Assembly: GCF_000012845.1 (NCBI RefSeq)
Contig: NC_009615.1
Location: 3,722,501 to 3,786,500 of the forward strand
Source of the DNA: Parabacteroides distasonis ATCC 8503
Lineage (GTDB): Bacteria > Bacteroidota > Bacteroidia > Bacteroidales > Tannerellaceae
Direction of reading: 5' to 3'
Length of the DNA: 64,000 nucleotides
The notes beneath the pieces are model-generated. The model searched no databases. It was not told the DNA's origin and saw only the letters and a program-made list of their open reading frames with translations. The translations under genes and the position numbers were made by a program. This document shows, one piece after another, positions 28,097-37,106 of this stretch (its first letter is position 1; each line of letters opens with the position of its first letter).

Positions 28097-28280
28097 TAAA
28101 ATGCCTTTTTAGATCTAAGAAATGGCTTTTCACCCTCGCGAAGTACCTTTTAGATTTCTAAAAACGACTTTGCGCTTGTGAAATGCCGTTTTTAGATTTA
28201 AGAAATGGCTTTGCACCCTTGCGAAATGCCTTTTAGATTTCTAAAAATGATTTTACACCTGTGAAATGCCATTTCTAGAA
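28097..28280. repeat. Tandem repeat of about 83 bp, a little over two copies
   Basis: The motif AAATGCC followed by TTTTTAGAT and AAGAAATGGCTTT recurs with ATGCC at 28101, 28183 and 28266, giving a period of 82-83 bases. Within each unit the words TTTTTAGA and TCTAAAAA face each other, so each unit can fold into a loose hairpin. It lies between susD and the downstream enzyme genes of PUL 2. Confidence 0.7.
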
Positions 28281-28296
28281 TATTTTATGAGAGTAA

Positions 28297-30018
28297 ATGA
28301 ATTTAAAATTGAATCGAATGTCATTCATAAAGAAGATAGGTCTTGTATGCTTTATCGTCTTCTGCTGTGCGGGATGCCGTAGCGCGGGAGAGAAACTGGT
28401 TGAGAGTGCGGCTGCTCCCCGTATTATCAACATCATCAATTTCATCCGCCAGACAGACTACCGGGTGGAGAACGCCGATAGCTTATTGTACGAGACGGTT
28501 TGTGAGCAAGTGAAATTGGTGAATAAATATGATTTGCCGGCTACCTTTTTATTACAGTACGATGCGTTGATCAACCCGTTGTACCAAGATCTGTTGAAAA
28601 GTAAACTCAATGCTCACTCCGAGATCGGTGCTTGGTGGGAACTTACGCAACCGCAGATCGAGGCCGCCGGGATCAAGTGGCGTGGCGAGCATTCTTGGGT
28701 CTCGCACGCGAATATCGCTTTCAGCACCGGATATACGAAAGAAGAACGGGAGCGACTGGTGGATGTCTATATGGCGAAGTTCAAGGAGATATTCGGCACG
28801 TACCCGAAATCGGTCGGCTCTTGGTTTATCGACGCGCATACCTTGGGCTATATGTACGATAAATATAAGATCGTGGCGTCGTGCAACTGCAAGGACCAAG
28901 TGGGGACGGATGGTTATACCCTATGGGGTGGTTACTGGAACCAAGCCTATTACCCGAGCCGGGTAAACGCCTATATGCCGGCGCAGACCGAGGAGGGGCA
29001 AATCCCCGTTCCTATTTTCCGTATGCTGGGCAGTGATCCTATTTATCAATATGATGATGGTCTGGGACAAGAGCGTCAAGGGGTGATCTCCTTGGAACCC
29101 GTGTATGAGAAGGCGGGCATGGATCGTCGCTGGGTGGATTATTTCTTGGAATCGATCGTGAACCAGCCTTGTCTGGCCTTCAATTATGCGCAAGCGGGAC
29201 AGGAGAACTCTTTCACGTGGAGTAATATGAGCAAGGGACTGGAGATGCAGATCCCTATCTTGGACTCCTTGAGGAAGGAAAATAAGATCCGGGTGGAGAC
29301 GCTGGGCGAATCCGGTGCGTGGTTCAAGGAATGCTTCAAGGTTACGCCGCCGACGGCTGTCACCACGTTGACGGATGTCCGTGGAGAAGGAAATAAGACG
29401 GTCTGGTTTAACAGCCGTTATTATCGGGCGAACTTATTGTGGGAAAGGGGAACCTTCCGCTTTAGGGATATCCATCTTTTCGACGAAGGCTATAAGTCCG
29501 CTTATATGGAAAAGCCCGGAGACGGGAACCAGTTCTTGTTCTATACCTTGCCCGTCGTGGACGGATTCATGTGGAGCGAGGGACTCGATCGTGCCGGGCT
29601 TCGGATCGTCCGATTAGACAAGGATGGAGATAAGGAGGAACTTACCTTGGATCATCCGGTAGTGACGGAGATAGGCAAGGATACCTTGGTAGTTTCCGCC
29701 GAAGACTCAAAAGGCCATCCATTCAAGATCACTTTCTATGAGACCCGCTTCGAGGTAGCCGCTCTGTCAAAGGAGGCGGACCTCTCATGGGCTTTAGAGC
29801 TAAAGGTCGCAGCAGGGAAGGAGCTACCTTTCACCGTTATAGAGGATAAGGCGGTCAACGCTAGCTTCGATGGTTTCAACTACGTGATCACTTGCAAGAA
29901 AGGCCATATAAGGAAACCTGAATCTGGTTCGGATTATGTCTTTAGGATACTTCCGTCGGATAAGGAAATAGTAATAAATTGTACAAATACGAGATTAAAT
30001 TGTACACATGAGAAATAG
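28297..30018 (+). CDS. Lipoprotein with polysaccharide-deacetylase-like barrel, function unknown
   Basis: A 573-residue protein with a lipobox (FCCAGC, near residue 26); the ATG at 28318 is an alternative start. The N-terminal ~330 residues look like a NodB/deacetylase-type beta/alpha barrel: PRIINIINFIRQTDYR, a strand ATFLLQYDAL, HSEIGAWWE, an ERLVDVYMAKFKEIFGTYP helix and WFIDAHTLGYM. A beta-rich C-terminal part follows. I do not recognise a named family or a sure metal triad. The gene overlaps the next by 11 bases, so the two are translationally coupled. It probably modifies or cuts the glycan imported by this PUL. Confidence 0.6.
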   Translation: MNLKLNRMSFIKKIGLVCFIVFCCAGCRSAGEKLVESAAAPRIINIINFIRQTDYRVENADSLLYETVCEQVKLVNKYDLPATFLLQYDALINPLYQDLLKSKLNAHSEIGAWWELTQPQIEAAGIKWRGEHSWVSHANIAFSTGYTKEERERLVDVYMAKFKEIFGTYPKSVGSWFIDAHTLGYMYDKYKIVASCNCKDQVGTDGYTLWGGYWNQAYYPSRVNAYMPAQTEEGQIPVPIFRMLGSDPIYQYDDGLGQERQGVISLEPVYEKAGMDRRWVDYFLESIVNQPCLAFNYAQAGQENSFTWSNMSKGLEMQIPILDSLRKENKIRVETLGESGAWFKECFKVTPPTAVTTLTDVRGEGNKTVWFNSRYYRANLLWERGTFRFRDIHLFDEGYKSAYMEKPGDGNQFLFYTLPVVDGFMWSEGLDRAGLRIVRLDKDGDKEELTLDHPVVTEIGKDTLVVSAEDSKGHPFKITFYETRFEVAALSKEADLSWALELKVAAGKELPFTVIEDKAVNASFDGFNYVITCKKGHIRKPESGSDYVFRILPSDKEIVINCTNTRLNCTHEK

Positions 30019-31441
30019 TAATATGAATATATCAGTTTGGAGAAAATGGGCGGTCGTATGGATGGTCGCTGTGCTCAGTGGTTTTCAATTAAGGGCGGCA
30101 GATCCTGTGGTCGTCCCGGCGAATATGGAACCGCTGACGATAGAAGGAAATCGTTTTGTCACCTTATGTATCATGATACGTACGACGCCTTGGGAAGTCT
30201 CCCGGGATGTCAAGTTACATCCCCGCGATGAGGTGGATTGGCATACGCTTGAAGGAGTACGTGCCTTGCGGGAGGCTTTCGCCACGAATAACCCGAACGG
30301 TCGTCTTACATGGGGATTCACGATGAATGCCTTGGAGGACGGACGGAAGAATTACCGGGAGATCCGTGATTATGTAGTGGAGTGCCAAAAGAAATATGGG
30401 GATGAGGTTACTTATTTTCCCGGTTATTTTCCGGCGATGTATCTACCCCGTGAGCGGGTAAACCGTGAGATGTCGGAGGCGATAGAGATCATTTCTAAAA
30501 TGGTGGGAAACGGTTATCGTCCCCAATCGATTATGGGAGGTTTCTTATCGGCCGATAATTTGAGATATTTGGCGGAGAAAGAGAACATCCATGTGGCGCA
30601 CGCCGTGATCTGGAGCCAGCATAATATAGACGGTGGTGGTGCTGACGGCTCTCCTTCTTATCCTTTCTATCCCTCGACGGAACACTTCTGCAAGCCGGCG
30701 CAGGGAAAAAGCGATTTCATCGATTGCGTGAATCTGGATGGCTGGACGATGGACTTTATCTGTGCCCGCCGTAGCGGACAGACCGGACATGGTATCGATG
30801 GATACAACAGCCGTAGAGGTGTCGGCCCGATCGAGACGTACAAAGGTTGGGGGCTCGACTTGGGACATCGTGAGGTGATGCACACGGAAGCGATTCACTT
30901 TGATAAAGGTCTTGAGTTGAATGGCTTTGGCTGGGTCGCCAATATCTGGGAGGCGCAGATGGTACATGAGTTCGGGAAGGATCTCATCTGTGATGCCATG
31001 AAGATGTGGGTAACGGGTACCAAGGAACGCTGGCCGGATACTCATTTCGTTACGTTCGGAGAATTTGGCGAACTTTGGAGAAAACAATATAAATCGAACG
31101 ACGACTGGAACTATCGCTTCGTAGAACGAGGCTCTGGTTTGGGAGACTCTTATAATAATTTGGAGATAAAATGGTTTATGAATAAGGAATTCCGCTTGGC
31201 CTTATTACGTGATTGGCATACGAAAAATTCCCCGGCTTACGTCATCGACTTTACCCGTTATGATTTGCAAGCCCATGAACCTGCCGATCCCAGCCCGGAG
31301 AAACCGGCTAAGGATTGGAGCTTGATCAACAAAATCAATCAAAAAGCCCTCCGTCCGCAAGATAAGCCGGTCTTGATCGATAAGTTGGAGAAAGAAGATC
31401 AAGATTTGATCCGGAAATATTATCCGGAATTACTTAAATAG
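30008..31441 (+). CDS. Secreted DUF3863/DUF3864-like protein
   Basis: A 477-residue protein with a signal peptide (cleavage near LRAADP). It resembles Bacteroides proteins annotated as DUF3863 with DUF3864; I make this match from memory of the family and it needs a profile search. Features are FVTLCIMIRTTPWE, LTWGFTMNALEDG, YPFYPSTEHFCKPA and HREVMHTEAIHFDKG, with several conserved-looking His, Asp and Glu residues that suggest an enzyme with a deacetylase-like barrel. The start overlaps the preceding gene (a start at 30023 would not), and GH2 follows eight bases after the stop. It is therefore part of the PUL 2 degradative set. Confidence 0.6.
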   Translation: MRNSNMNISVWRKWAVVWMVAVLSGFQLRAADPVVVPANMEPLTIEGNRFVTLCIMIRTTPWEVSRDVKLHPRDEVDWHTLEGVRALREAFATNNPNGRLTWGFTMNALEDGRKNYREIRDYVVECQKKYGDEVTYFPGYFPAMYLPRERVNREMSEAIEIISKMVGNGYRPQSIMGGFLSADNLRYLAEKENIHVAHAVIWSQHNIDGGGADGSPSYPFYPSTEHFCKPAQGKSDFIDCVNLDGWTMDFICARRSGQTGHGIDGYNSRRGVGPIETYKGWGLDLGHREVMHTEAIHFDKGLELNGFGWVANIWEAQMVHEFGKDLICDAMKMWVTGTKERWPDTHFVTFGEFGELWRKQYKSNDDWNYRFVERGSGLGDSYNNLEIKWFMNKEFRLALLRDWHTKNSPAYVIDFTRYDLQAHEPADPSPEKPAKDWSLINKINQKALRPQDKPVLIDKLEKEDQDLIRKYYPELLK

Positions 31442-31448
31442 TTGGTTT

Positions 31449-33281
31449 ATGAAAAAGATTACCGTTGTTTGTTTAGCTCTTTGCTCCTTTCTTTTTGGGG
31501 GAGATCTCTTCTCCGTAAAGGCGCAAATCCTAGAGAAGTTCACATTGCCTACCCCATGGACAGAGGAGGCATTGAAGGCTGAGATTCCTTTACCGGAATA
31601 TCCACGTCCGCAGATGGTGCGTTCGGAATGGTTGAATCTGAATGGTATATGGGATTATATGGGAGGAAAAGACCTGCTTGATCCTGTTACGGCAACCACC
31701 CCTCCAGTCTTTCCCGCAAAAGTAGAAAAGATACGTGTGCCGTATCCTCCGGAATCGGAATTATCCGGTATAGCTCGTGGGGGTGATACTTGCCTGTGGT
31801 ATAAGCGTAGCTTCTCTGTTCCTCAAGCATGGAAGGGCAGGAATGTATTGTTGAATTTTGGGGCTGTAGATCGGATCTCGTCTGTGTTTGTCAACGGTAA
31901 GAAGGTGGGTACCCATACGGGAGGGTACGATGCTTTTAGTTTAAATATTACTGATTATTTGAAATCCGGTGAAAATGTCCTTGTGGTAGGTGCTTATGAT
32001 CCTAACGACGGCCGGGCCGCTTCGGGCAAGAACGGCTCACGTGGAGATTATATTTTTACCTCCGGTATCTGGCAAACCGTTTGGCTTGAACCGGTAGAGA
32101 AACAATATATTTCTCAGATTAAGCTAGTGCCCGATTTAAAAAATAATCGGTTGGAAGTAATTGCTTATACGGAGGATAAGGAGTTAAAGGTAACGGCTAT
32201 CGCGGATAATGGTACTTCAGAGGTGGCAAGAACCGAAGGAAATTCCAATATGAGTTTTTACTTGCCTATCCGGGAACCCCGTCTATGGAGTCCAGATGAT
32301 CCTTTCTTGTATGGTTTGAAATTGCAGTTGAAAGATCGAAAGGGTGAGATAATAGATGAGGTATCTTCTTATTTTGGTATGCGTTCTGTTAGTATGGGAA
32401 AGGTAGATGGTGTGCTTCGGCCTTTATTGAACGGGGAGTTTGTTTTCCATATCGGTCTTTTAGATCAAGGTTATTGGCCCGATGGCGCATTTACTGCTCC
32501 TACCGACAAGGCTTTGTTGTATGATATAGAACTGGCGAAACGTGCGGGTTTTAATGTAATACGCAAGCATATCAAAGTAGAGCCTCAACGTTGGTATTAT
32601 CATTGTGACAGGCTTGGCTTGATGGTTTGGCAAGATATGCCGAATCTTTGGGAGCCGGATGGTGAGGATTCCGTGGCGGTTCGTAAACAGTTCCGTGACG
32701 AATTGAAAGTGATGATCGACCAACACGTCAGCTCGCCTTCTATCGTGATGTGGGTCCCGTTTAATGAGAATTGGGGAGCTTTTGAAGCGACAGACATCAC
32801 AGCTTGGGTGAAAAAGTACGATCCGAATCGTTGGGTAAACGGTATGTCGGGATATAATTACGCTCCGGGCTATCGTAAGGCTTATGGAGATCCCAGAAAT
32901 GGAGATTTCGTGGATATGCATCATTATGGCAAGATCGAGCCTAAGGCGATCCCCCGTCCCGATGATAAACGTGCTGCGTCCCTTGGCGAATTCGGAGGAA
33001 AAGGTCTATTTGTGCGTGGGCATATGTGGCCTGTACGCAATGACGCTTATGAGATGATGTTGAATAGAGAGGTCCTGACCGATACCTATGTATTAATGCT
33101 TACCGAGCTAGAGCAGATGATAAACTATTTCGGACTAAGCACGGCCATCTATACGCAGACTACAGATGTGGAACATGAGATAAACGGCTTGGTCACTTAT
33201 GACCGAAAGGTGGAGAAGATGGATCTGGAGAAAGTTAAGTACATCAATCAGGAAGTTATAAGATGTACAAGAAAAAAGTAG
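31449..33281 (+). CDS. GH2 glycoside hydrolase of PUL 2, secreted
   Basis: A 610-residue family 2 hydrolase with a signal peptide (cleavage near SVKAQ). It is short, with the jelly roll (RSEWLNLNGIWDY), Ig-like domain and barrel but no long C-terminal domains. The acid/base is E440 in PFNENW and the nucleophile candidate E514 in LGEFGG. It is the last gene of PUL 2, eight bases after the DUF3863-like gene. The specificity is unclear: beta-galactosidase, beta-glucuronidase or alpha-arabinopyranosidase-type activities all occur in such short GH2 enzymes. It is paralogous to the divergently encoded GH2 at 33696-35552. Confidence 0.85.
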   Translation: MKKITVVCLALCSFLFGGDLFSVKAQILEKFTLPTPWTEEALKAEIPLPEYPRPQMVRSEWLNLNGIWDYMGGKDLLDPVTATTPPVFPAKVEKIRVPYPPESELSGIARGGDTCLWYKRSFSVPQAWKGRNVLLNFGAVDRISSVFVNGKKVGTHTGGYDAFSLNITDYLKSGENVLVVGAYDPNDGRAASGKNGSRGDYIFTSGIWQTVWLEPVEKQYISQIKLVPDLKNNRLEVIAYTEDKELKVTAIADNGTSEVARTEGNSNMSFYLPIREPRLWSPDDPFLYGLKLQLKDRKGEIIDEVSSYFGMRSVSMGKVDGVLRPLLNGEFVFHIGLLDQGYWPDGAFTAPTDKALLYDIELAKRAGFNVIRKHIKVEPQRWYYHCDRLGLMVWQDMPNLWEPDGEDSVAVRKQFRDELKVMIDQHVSSPSIVMWVPFNENWGAFEATDITAWVKKYDPNRWVNGMSGYNYAPGYRKAYGDPRNGDFVDMHHYGKIEPKAIPRPDDKRAASLGEFGGKGLFVRGHMWPVRNDAYEMMLNREVLTDTYVLMLTELEQMINYFGLSTAIYTQTTDVEHEINGLVTYDRKVEKMDLEKVKYINQEVIRCTRKK

Positions 33282-33312
33282 CATATCCTCTAAAATGTTG
33301 ATAATTAAAGAA

Positions 33313-33350
33313 TACGGGATTCATTGATGAGTTCCGTGTTTTTTTATTTT
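33313..33350 (+). terminator. Terminator of PUL 2
   Basis: An imperfect hairpin (ACGGGATTCA with TGAGTTCCGT) is followed by GTTTTTTTATTTT. It lies about 30 bases after the GH2 stop codon. Confidence 0.6.
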
Positions 33351-33615
33351 GTAAGTAAAGAGCTAATATTTTTCCCTTTTGTCTTAAAATATTTGAGCTG
33401 GTGATAATTGCAAATGAATATGAAAAAACTTAGAGCATAGATTGTACGGAACCGTAGGTCATTACTGAGAAGGTGGTGGAGTTCGAGGAGAATCTGTTGA
33501 TAAATAATGTTGTGCTATTCAAAATTAACCAAACGAAAGTAGATACTTATCAAGGTTATTTATTTTATTTATTAAATTTTTGAGATAAAGATAAATATGT
33601 AATCTGTAAAAATTA

Positions 33616-33643
33616 AGGGACGTATCCATGTGGATATGTCCCT
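33616..33643 (-). terminator. Terminator of the minus-strand GH2 gene
   Basis: Arms AGGGACGTATCCA and TGGATATGTCCCT pair with a single mismatch around a two-base loop. Read on the minus strand the hairpin is followed by TTAATTTTT, 50 bases beyond the GH2 stop. Confidence 0.7.
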
Positions 33644-33695
33644 GATAAAATTTGGTTGTTACATATTGACTGTCCCTCGTACTAAGATCATGATG

Positions 33696-35552
33696 TTATT
33701 CTACCTTCGGGGTTTGGCTGAAGATATCATGAATACGCTTCATGTCGAATTTTGGCGTACGGTCATAATAATAGATACCGTTTTGCTCTTGTTCCACATC
33801 AGTCAACTGTGTATAGCAATATCCCCAGATATCCTTCGAAAGAGATAGGACAGCGTTAACTTGGCCCTCCAAACGTTTGTAAAACTCTTCTAAAGAATGG
33901 GGGGGCTCTCCATATCCCCAAGATGTATTTTGGGTACTTTCCATCTGTTGTGACGGGTTCCATTTTATACCGCCAAACTCATCAACTAAATAAGGCATAT
34001 CTTTTTTATATTTCGGGAATTGGTATTGGTCTGTATATTTCAGGCCGTTGAAACCGATATTTTTCGGCATCAATTGTATTTCCCATTTTGGGGTGACAAA
34101 TAGTTTACCGTCATTATACAGTTGCTTTTTCAATTCTTCCGGATTTTGCTCGTAATTGTGGATTGTCCAGATATCGGTAGCGATGTGTACACCACCGCTG
34201 GTACCGTGGAAAGGACGCGTCGGGTCTATCATTTTCGTTAGGTTATACAGGTCGTGCATCAGGCGCGGATATTGTATGCGATCAGGCCAGAACTCCTCGT
34301 TTGTAGGTGTCCAGATAAGAAGGGAAGGATGGTTACGGTCACGTTCTACGATTTCGGTCCATTCAGTTATGAAATTCCGGGCGGTTTCCGTATCATTGCA
34401 ATCCATTCCCCAACTGGAAGCTTCCCCCCATGTAAGATAGCCCATCTTATCCGCCCAATAATAGAAACGTTCCTCGAATACTTTCTGATGGAGGCGGGCA
34501 CCATTAAAGCCGGCCGCCATGGAGAGTTCGATGTCATGCTTTAACGCCTCGTCGCTAGGAGCCGTCCAAATTCCATCGGGATAAAATCCTTGATCAAGTA
34601 CCAAGCGTTGGTAATAAGGTTTGTTGTTCAGATAAATCTTATTGCCTTCGATATGTACCTTACGCATACCTGTATAGCTTCTTACCTCATCTACTACCTT
34701 CCCGTTCTTATCTATTACTTTGTATTCCAAGTCGTACAGAAAAGGGTTTTCCGGACTCCATGTTTTCATTTTCTTGATGGGTAGAATAGCAGAAGATAAG
34801 GAGCTTGCCGTAATGGTTTGGCTGGCTACTATTTTACCGTTGTCTTTTACGGTTACTTGCAATTTACCTCCTAGTTCTTTATAGAAACGAGGACGCACAA
34901 CCAATTGTTGTTGGTCTATATCTGTCAGCAACTGCACGGATTGCAATCCTTCCGGATGGACAGCCTCCATCCAAACCGTTTGCCAAATACCTGTGGTCCG
35001 GGTATAATTACAGGCGTAGGATTCAAATTGTAGGTTTTGTTTTCCTGCCGGTTGTTTTGCGCTTCGTAGGTCACTTTCTACATATACGACTAGGCTATGT
35101 GTCTTTCCTGGTGTTACCAAGGAGGTGATATCTACTGCGAAAGAAGAGGTTCCGCCAAAATGGCGATTGGCTAAGACTCCATCAATGTATATTTCCGATT
35201 TATAATAAACAGCTCCAAAGTTAAGTCTTATATTCTTTCCATTCCATTCTTGTGGGATCGTGATAGGACGCTGATACCAGAAATGTTGAATGAAATCCGT
35301 GTATTTTACGCCGGATAACTTACTTTCCGGGCAGAAAGGCACTGTGATCTTTTGGTCAAAACCGTTCGATTTATAGAACTCCCGTTCCATTCCGGTACCT
35401 CCGAAATCGAATGAGCAAGTCCATTCTCCGTTCAAATTTACCCAATCCATGCGTTCAAATTGTGGACGGGGATATTCGGGACGTGGGATAGACCATAAAG
35501 CAGTGATGCACCAAAACAGTAAGAATGTAGTAATGTTCAATTTTTGTTTCAT
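33696..35552 (-). CDS. GH2 glycoside hydrolase, secreted, minus strand
   Basis: From the ATG at 35552 (MKQKLNITTFLLFW, a good signal peptide) this is a 618-residue GH2 enzyme; an upstream ATG at 35609 would add 19 residues in front of the signal and is less likely. Jelly roll (MDWVNLNGEWTC), Ig-like and barrel domains are present. The acid/base is E419 in PTNEEFW and the nucleophile E525 in LVDEFGG. It is similar in length and layout to the GH2 at 31449. It is the only long minus-strand gene in the window, convergent with PUL 2, so it is probably a separate unit acting on the same or a related glycan. Confidence 0.85.
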   Translation of the reverse strand: MKQKLNITTFLLFWCITALWSIPRPEYPRPQFERMDWVNLNGEWTCSFDFGGTGMEREFYKSNGFDQKITVPFCPESKLSGVKYTDFIQHFWYQRPITIPQEWNGKNIRLNFGAVYYKSEIYIDGVLANRHFGGTSSFAVDITSLVTPGKTHSLVVYVESDLRSAKQPAGKQNLQFESYACNYTRTTGIWQTVWMEAVHPEGLQSVQLLTDIDQQQLVVRPRFYKELGGKLQVTVKDNGKIVASQTITASSLSSAILPIKKMKTWSPENPFLYDLEYKVIDKNGKVVDEVRSYTGMRKVHIEGNKIYLNNKPYYQRLVLDQGFYPDGIWTAPSDEALKHDIELSMAAGFNGARLHQKVFEERFYYWADKMGYLTWGEASSWGMDCNDTETARNFITEWTEIVERDRNHPSLLIWTPTNEEFWPDRIQYPRLMHDLYNLTKMIDPTRPFHGTSGGVHIATDIWTIHNYEQNPEELKKQLYNDGKLFVTPKWEIQLMPKNIGFNGLKYTDQYQFPKYKKDMPYLVDEFGGIKWNPSQQMESTQNTSWGYGEPPHSLEEFYKRLEGQVNAVLSLSKDIWGYCYTQLTDVEQEQNGIYYYDRTPKFDMKRIHDIFSQTPKVE

Positions 35553-35662
35553 AATATATAATTGTATTATAATAAATGCAAAAATAAAAATTTGAATACT
35601 ATTAGACAAATTCTTGAAAGACTATGAAGGGTAACCGCATTAAAATGTCACTTTTAGTTTTT

Positions 35663-35726
35663 TTGTCGCAGGAGATATACTTATTTTGTCACAGGAGATA
35701 GCTTACTTTGCCAATGAAGTATATCT
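35663..35726. repeat. Direct and inverted words between GH2 and glycerate kinase
   Basis: TTGTCGCAGGAGATA (35663) recurs as TTGTCACAGGAGATA (35686), a 23-base period. AGATATACTT (35673-35682) has its exact complement AAGTATATCT at 35717-35726. The stretch TAGCTTACTTTG at 35699-35710 is identical to part of the array at 9294-9309. Confidence 0.65.
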
Positions 35727-35829
35727 TCTCTACCCAAGTAAGTAGTACTTCATTTGATTTAAAATCTATATATTGGGGCATCTTGAAGGAATTGATTTAT
35801 TTTATTATTATGTGTAAAAAGGAGATTAA

Positions 35830-36975
35830 ATGAGAAAAATTGTTGTTGCTTCCGATTCATTTAAAGGCTCAGTATCTTCTATTGAAGTGGCTGAATGTGC
35901 CGAGTTGGCGATCCATAAGGTTTTTCCGGATTGCGAGGTCGTGAAAATCCCGGTTGGGGATGGGGGAGAAGGTACCGTGGAGACTTTGATTACGGCGATG
36001 GGTGGAGAAGTCGTATCTTGTGTCGTACATGATCCGTTGATGAGGCCGGTCGAGGCTACTTATGGGATACTGGGGGATAATCGTACGGCGGTTATCGAGA
36101 TGGCGACAGCGAGTGGCCTTACGTTAGTGCCTGTGTCGGAGCGTAATCCCTTGAGAACAACGACATATGGAACCGGAGAGTTGATAAAAGACGCTATGGA
36201 GCGTGGCTGCCGGAATTTCTTAATAGGAATAGGGGGAAGCGCGACAAATGACGGAGGAACCGGTATGTTGCAGGCCTTGGGTTTTCGTTTTCTTGATAGA
36301 GACGGGAATGAGCTGGAATTGGGTGGGCAGATCCTTAATCGGATTTATGAGATCGATTGTTCAAGGGCATTATCGCAATTGCGGGAAACTTCATTTACCA
36401 TAGCCTGCGATGTGAATAACCCTTTTTATGGTGAGAAAGGGGCGGCGTATGTCTTTGCCCGCCAAAAGGGAGCGGATGACGCTATGGTCCGTTTGCTGGA
36501 TGAGGGCTTGCGAAATTTTGCGGAAGTCATAAAAAGAACGGGACGAATAAAGATAGACGACATTCCGGGTGCGGGAGCCGCAGGTGGTTTAGGTGGAGGA
36601 TTTGTCGCTTTCCTAAAGGCTGAACTTAAACCCGGTATCCGGATGGTTCTGGATGCCTTGCGTTTTGATGAATGTATACGGGGGGCGGATCTAATTATTA
36701 CGGGAGAAGGTAAACTGGATAAACAGACTTGCATGGGAAAGACCCCATTCGGAGTGTTGCAGGCAGGTGTGAGACAGGATATCCCGGTTATCGTAATAGG
36801 TGGTTCCGTAGAGGAGGTAGAGGCACTTAATAAATCCGGGTTTCTGGCGGTCTTACCACTTCTTCCTTATCCGGTTTCCTTGGAGCAGGCGATGGATAAG
36901 GATTTCACCTGCCGGAATATTGGGCGTGCCTTGGAACAACAATTGCGTGTAATCCAATACTATATGAATCATTAA
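35830..36975 (+). CDS. glxK: Glycerate kinase
   Basis: A 381-residue glycerate 2-kinase of the GlxK/GarK family, cytoplasmic. Evidence is the start KIVVASDSFKGSVSS, PVGDGGEGTVETL, the phosphate-binding segment IGIGGSATNDGGTGML and GEGKLDKQTCMGKTPFGV. It phosphorylates D-glycerate with ATP and feeds lower glycolysis, so it may handle products of sugar-acid breakdown. The length is normal for the family. Nothing around it forms an obvious operon; the YeiB-like gene follows 131 bases later. Confidence 0.92.
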   Translation: MRKIVVASDSFKGSVSSIEVAECAELAIHKVFPDCEVVKIPVGDGGEGTVETLITAMGGEVVSCVVHDPLMRPVEATYGILGDNRTAVIEMATASGLTLVPVSERNPLRTTTYGTGELIKDAMERGCRNFLIGIGGSATNDGGTGMLQALGFRFLDRDGNELELGGQILNRIYEIDCSRALSQLRETSFTIACDVNNPFYGEKGAAYVFARQKGADDAMVRLLDEGLRNFAEVIKRTGRIKIDDIPGAGAAGGLGGGFVAFLKAELKPGIRMVLDALRFDECIRGADLIITGEGKLDKQTCMGKTPFGVLQAGVRQDIPVIVIGGSVEEVEALNKSGFLAVLPLLPYPVSLEQAMDKDFTCRNIGRALEQQLRVIQYYMNH

Positions 36976-37023
36976 CATAGGGATATTCGTGATAAGGTAT
37001 ATTGTTTTCGTTTTGGAGTTTGG

Positions 37024-37067
37024 AGGTATTGCGGTGTTTAGTGCCACCATTTACTTTCGCGTTATCA
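37024..37067 (+). promoter_or_regulatory. Promoter of the YeiB-like gene
   Basis: TTG, about 20 bases, then TACTTTCG (one change from TAnnTTTG) precede the ATG at 37107. Spacing and sequence fit the Bacteroides housekeeping promoter. It would give a leader of about 40 bases. Confidence 0.5.
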
Positions 37068-37106
37068 AACTTGAAAAAACGAATAAGAATAAAAATTATT
37101 ACGGAT

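Larger units (their letters stand above)
33282..33695. other. Intergenic region between two convergent GH2 genes
   Basis: The stretch contains two hairpins (about 33313-33340 and 33616-33643). Between them is A/T-rich sequence with a short open frame near 33464-33583 (EKVVEFEENLL...) that lacks a start codon and any family resemblance. I call no gene here. Confidence 0.5.

Noticed and set aside
33464..33583. Short open frame of about 39 codons between the two GH2 genes
   Set aside because: The peptide looks mildly protein-like, but there is no start codon and no recognised family; too weak to call.
37002..37106. Longer N-terminus for the YeiB-like protein starting at a TTG
   Set aside because: It would put 35 residues of unlikely sequence before the conserved start and run over a good promoter motif.
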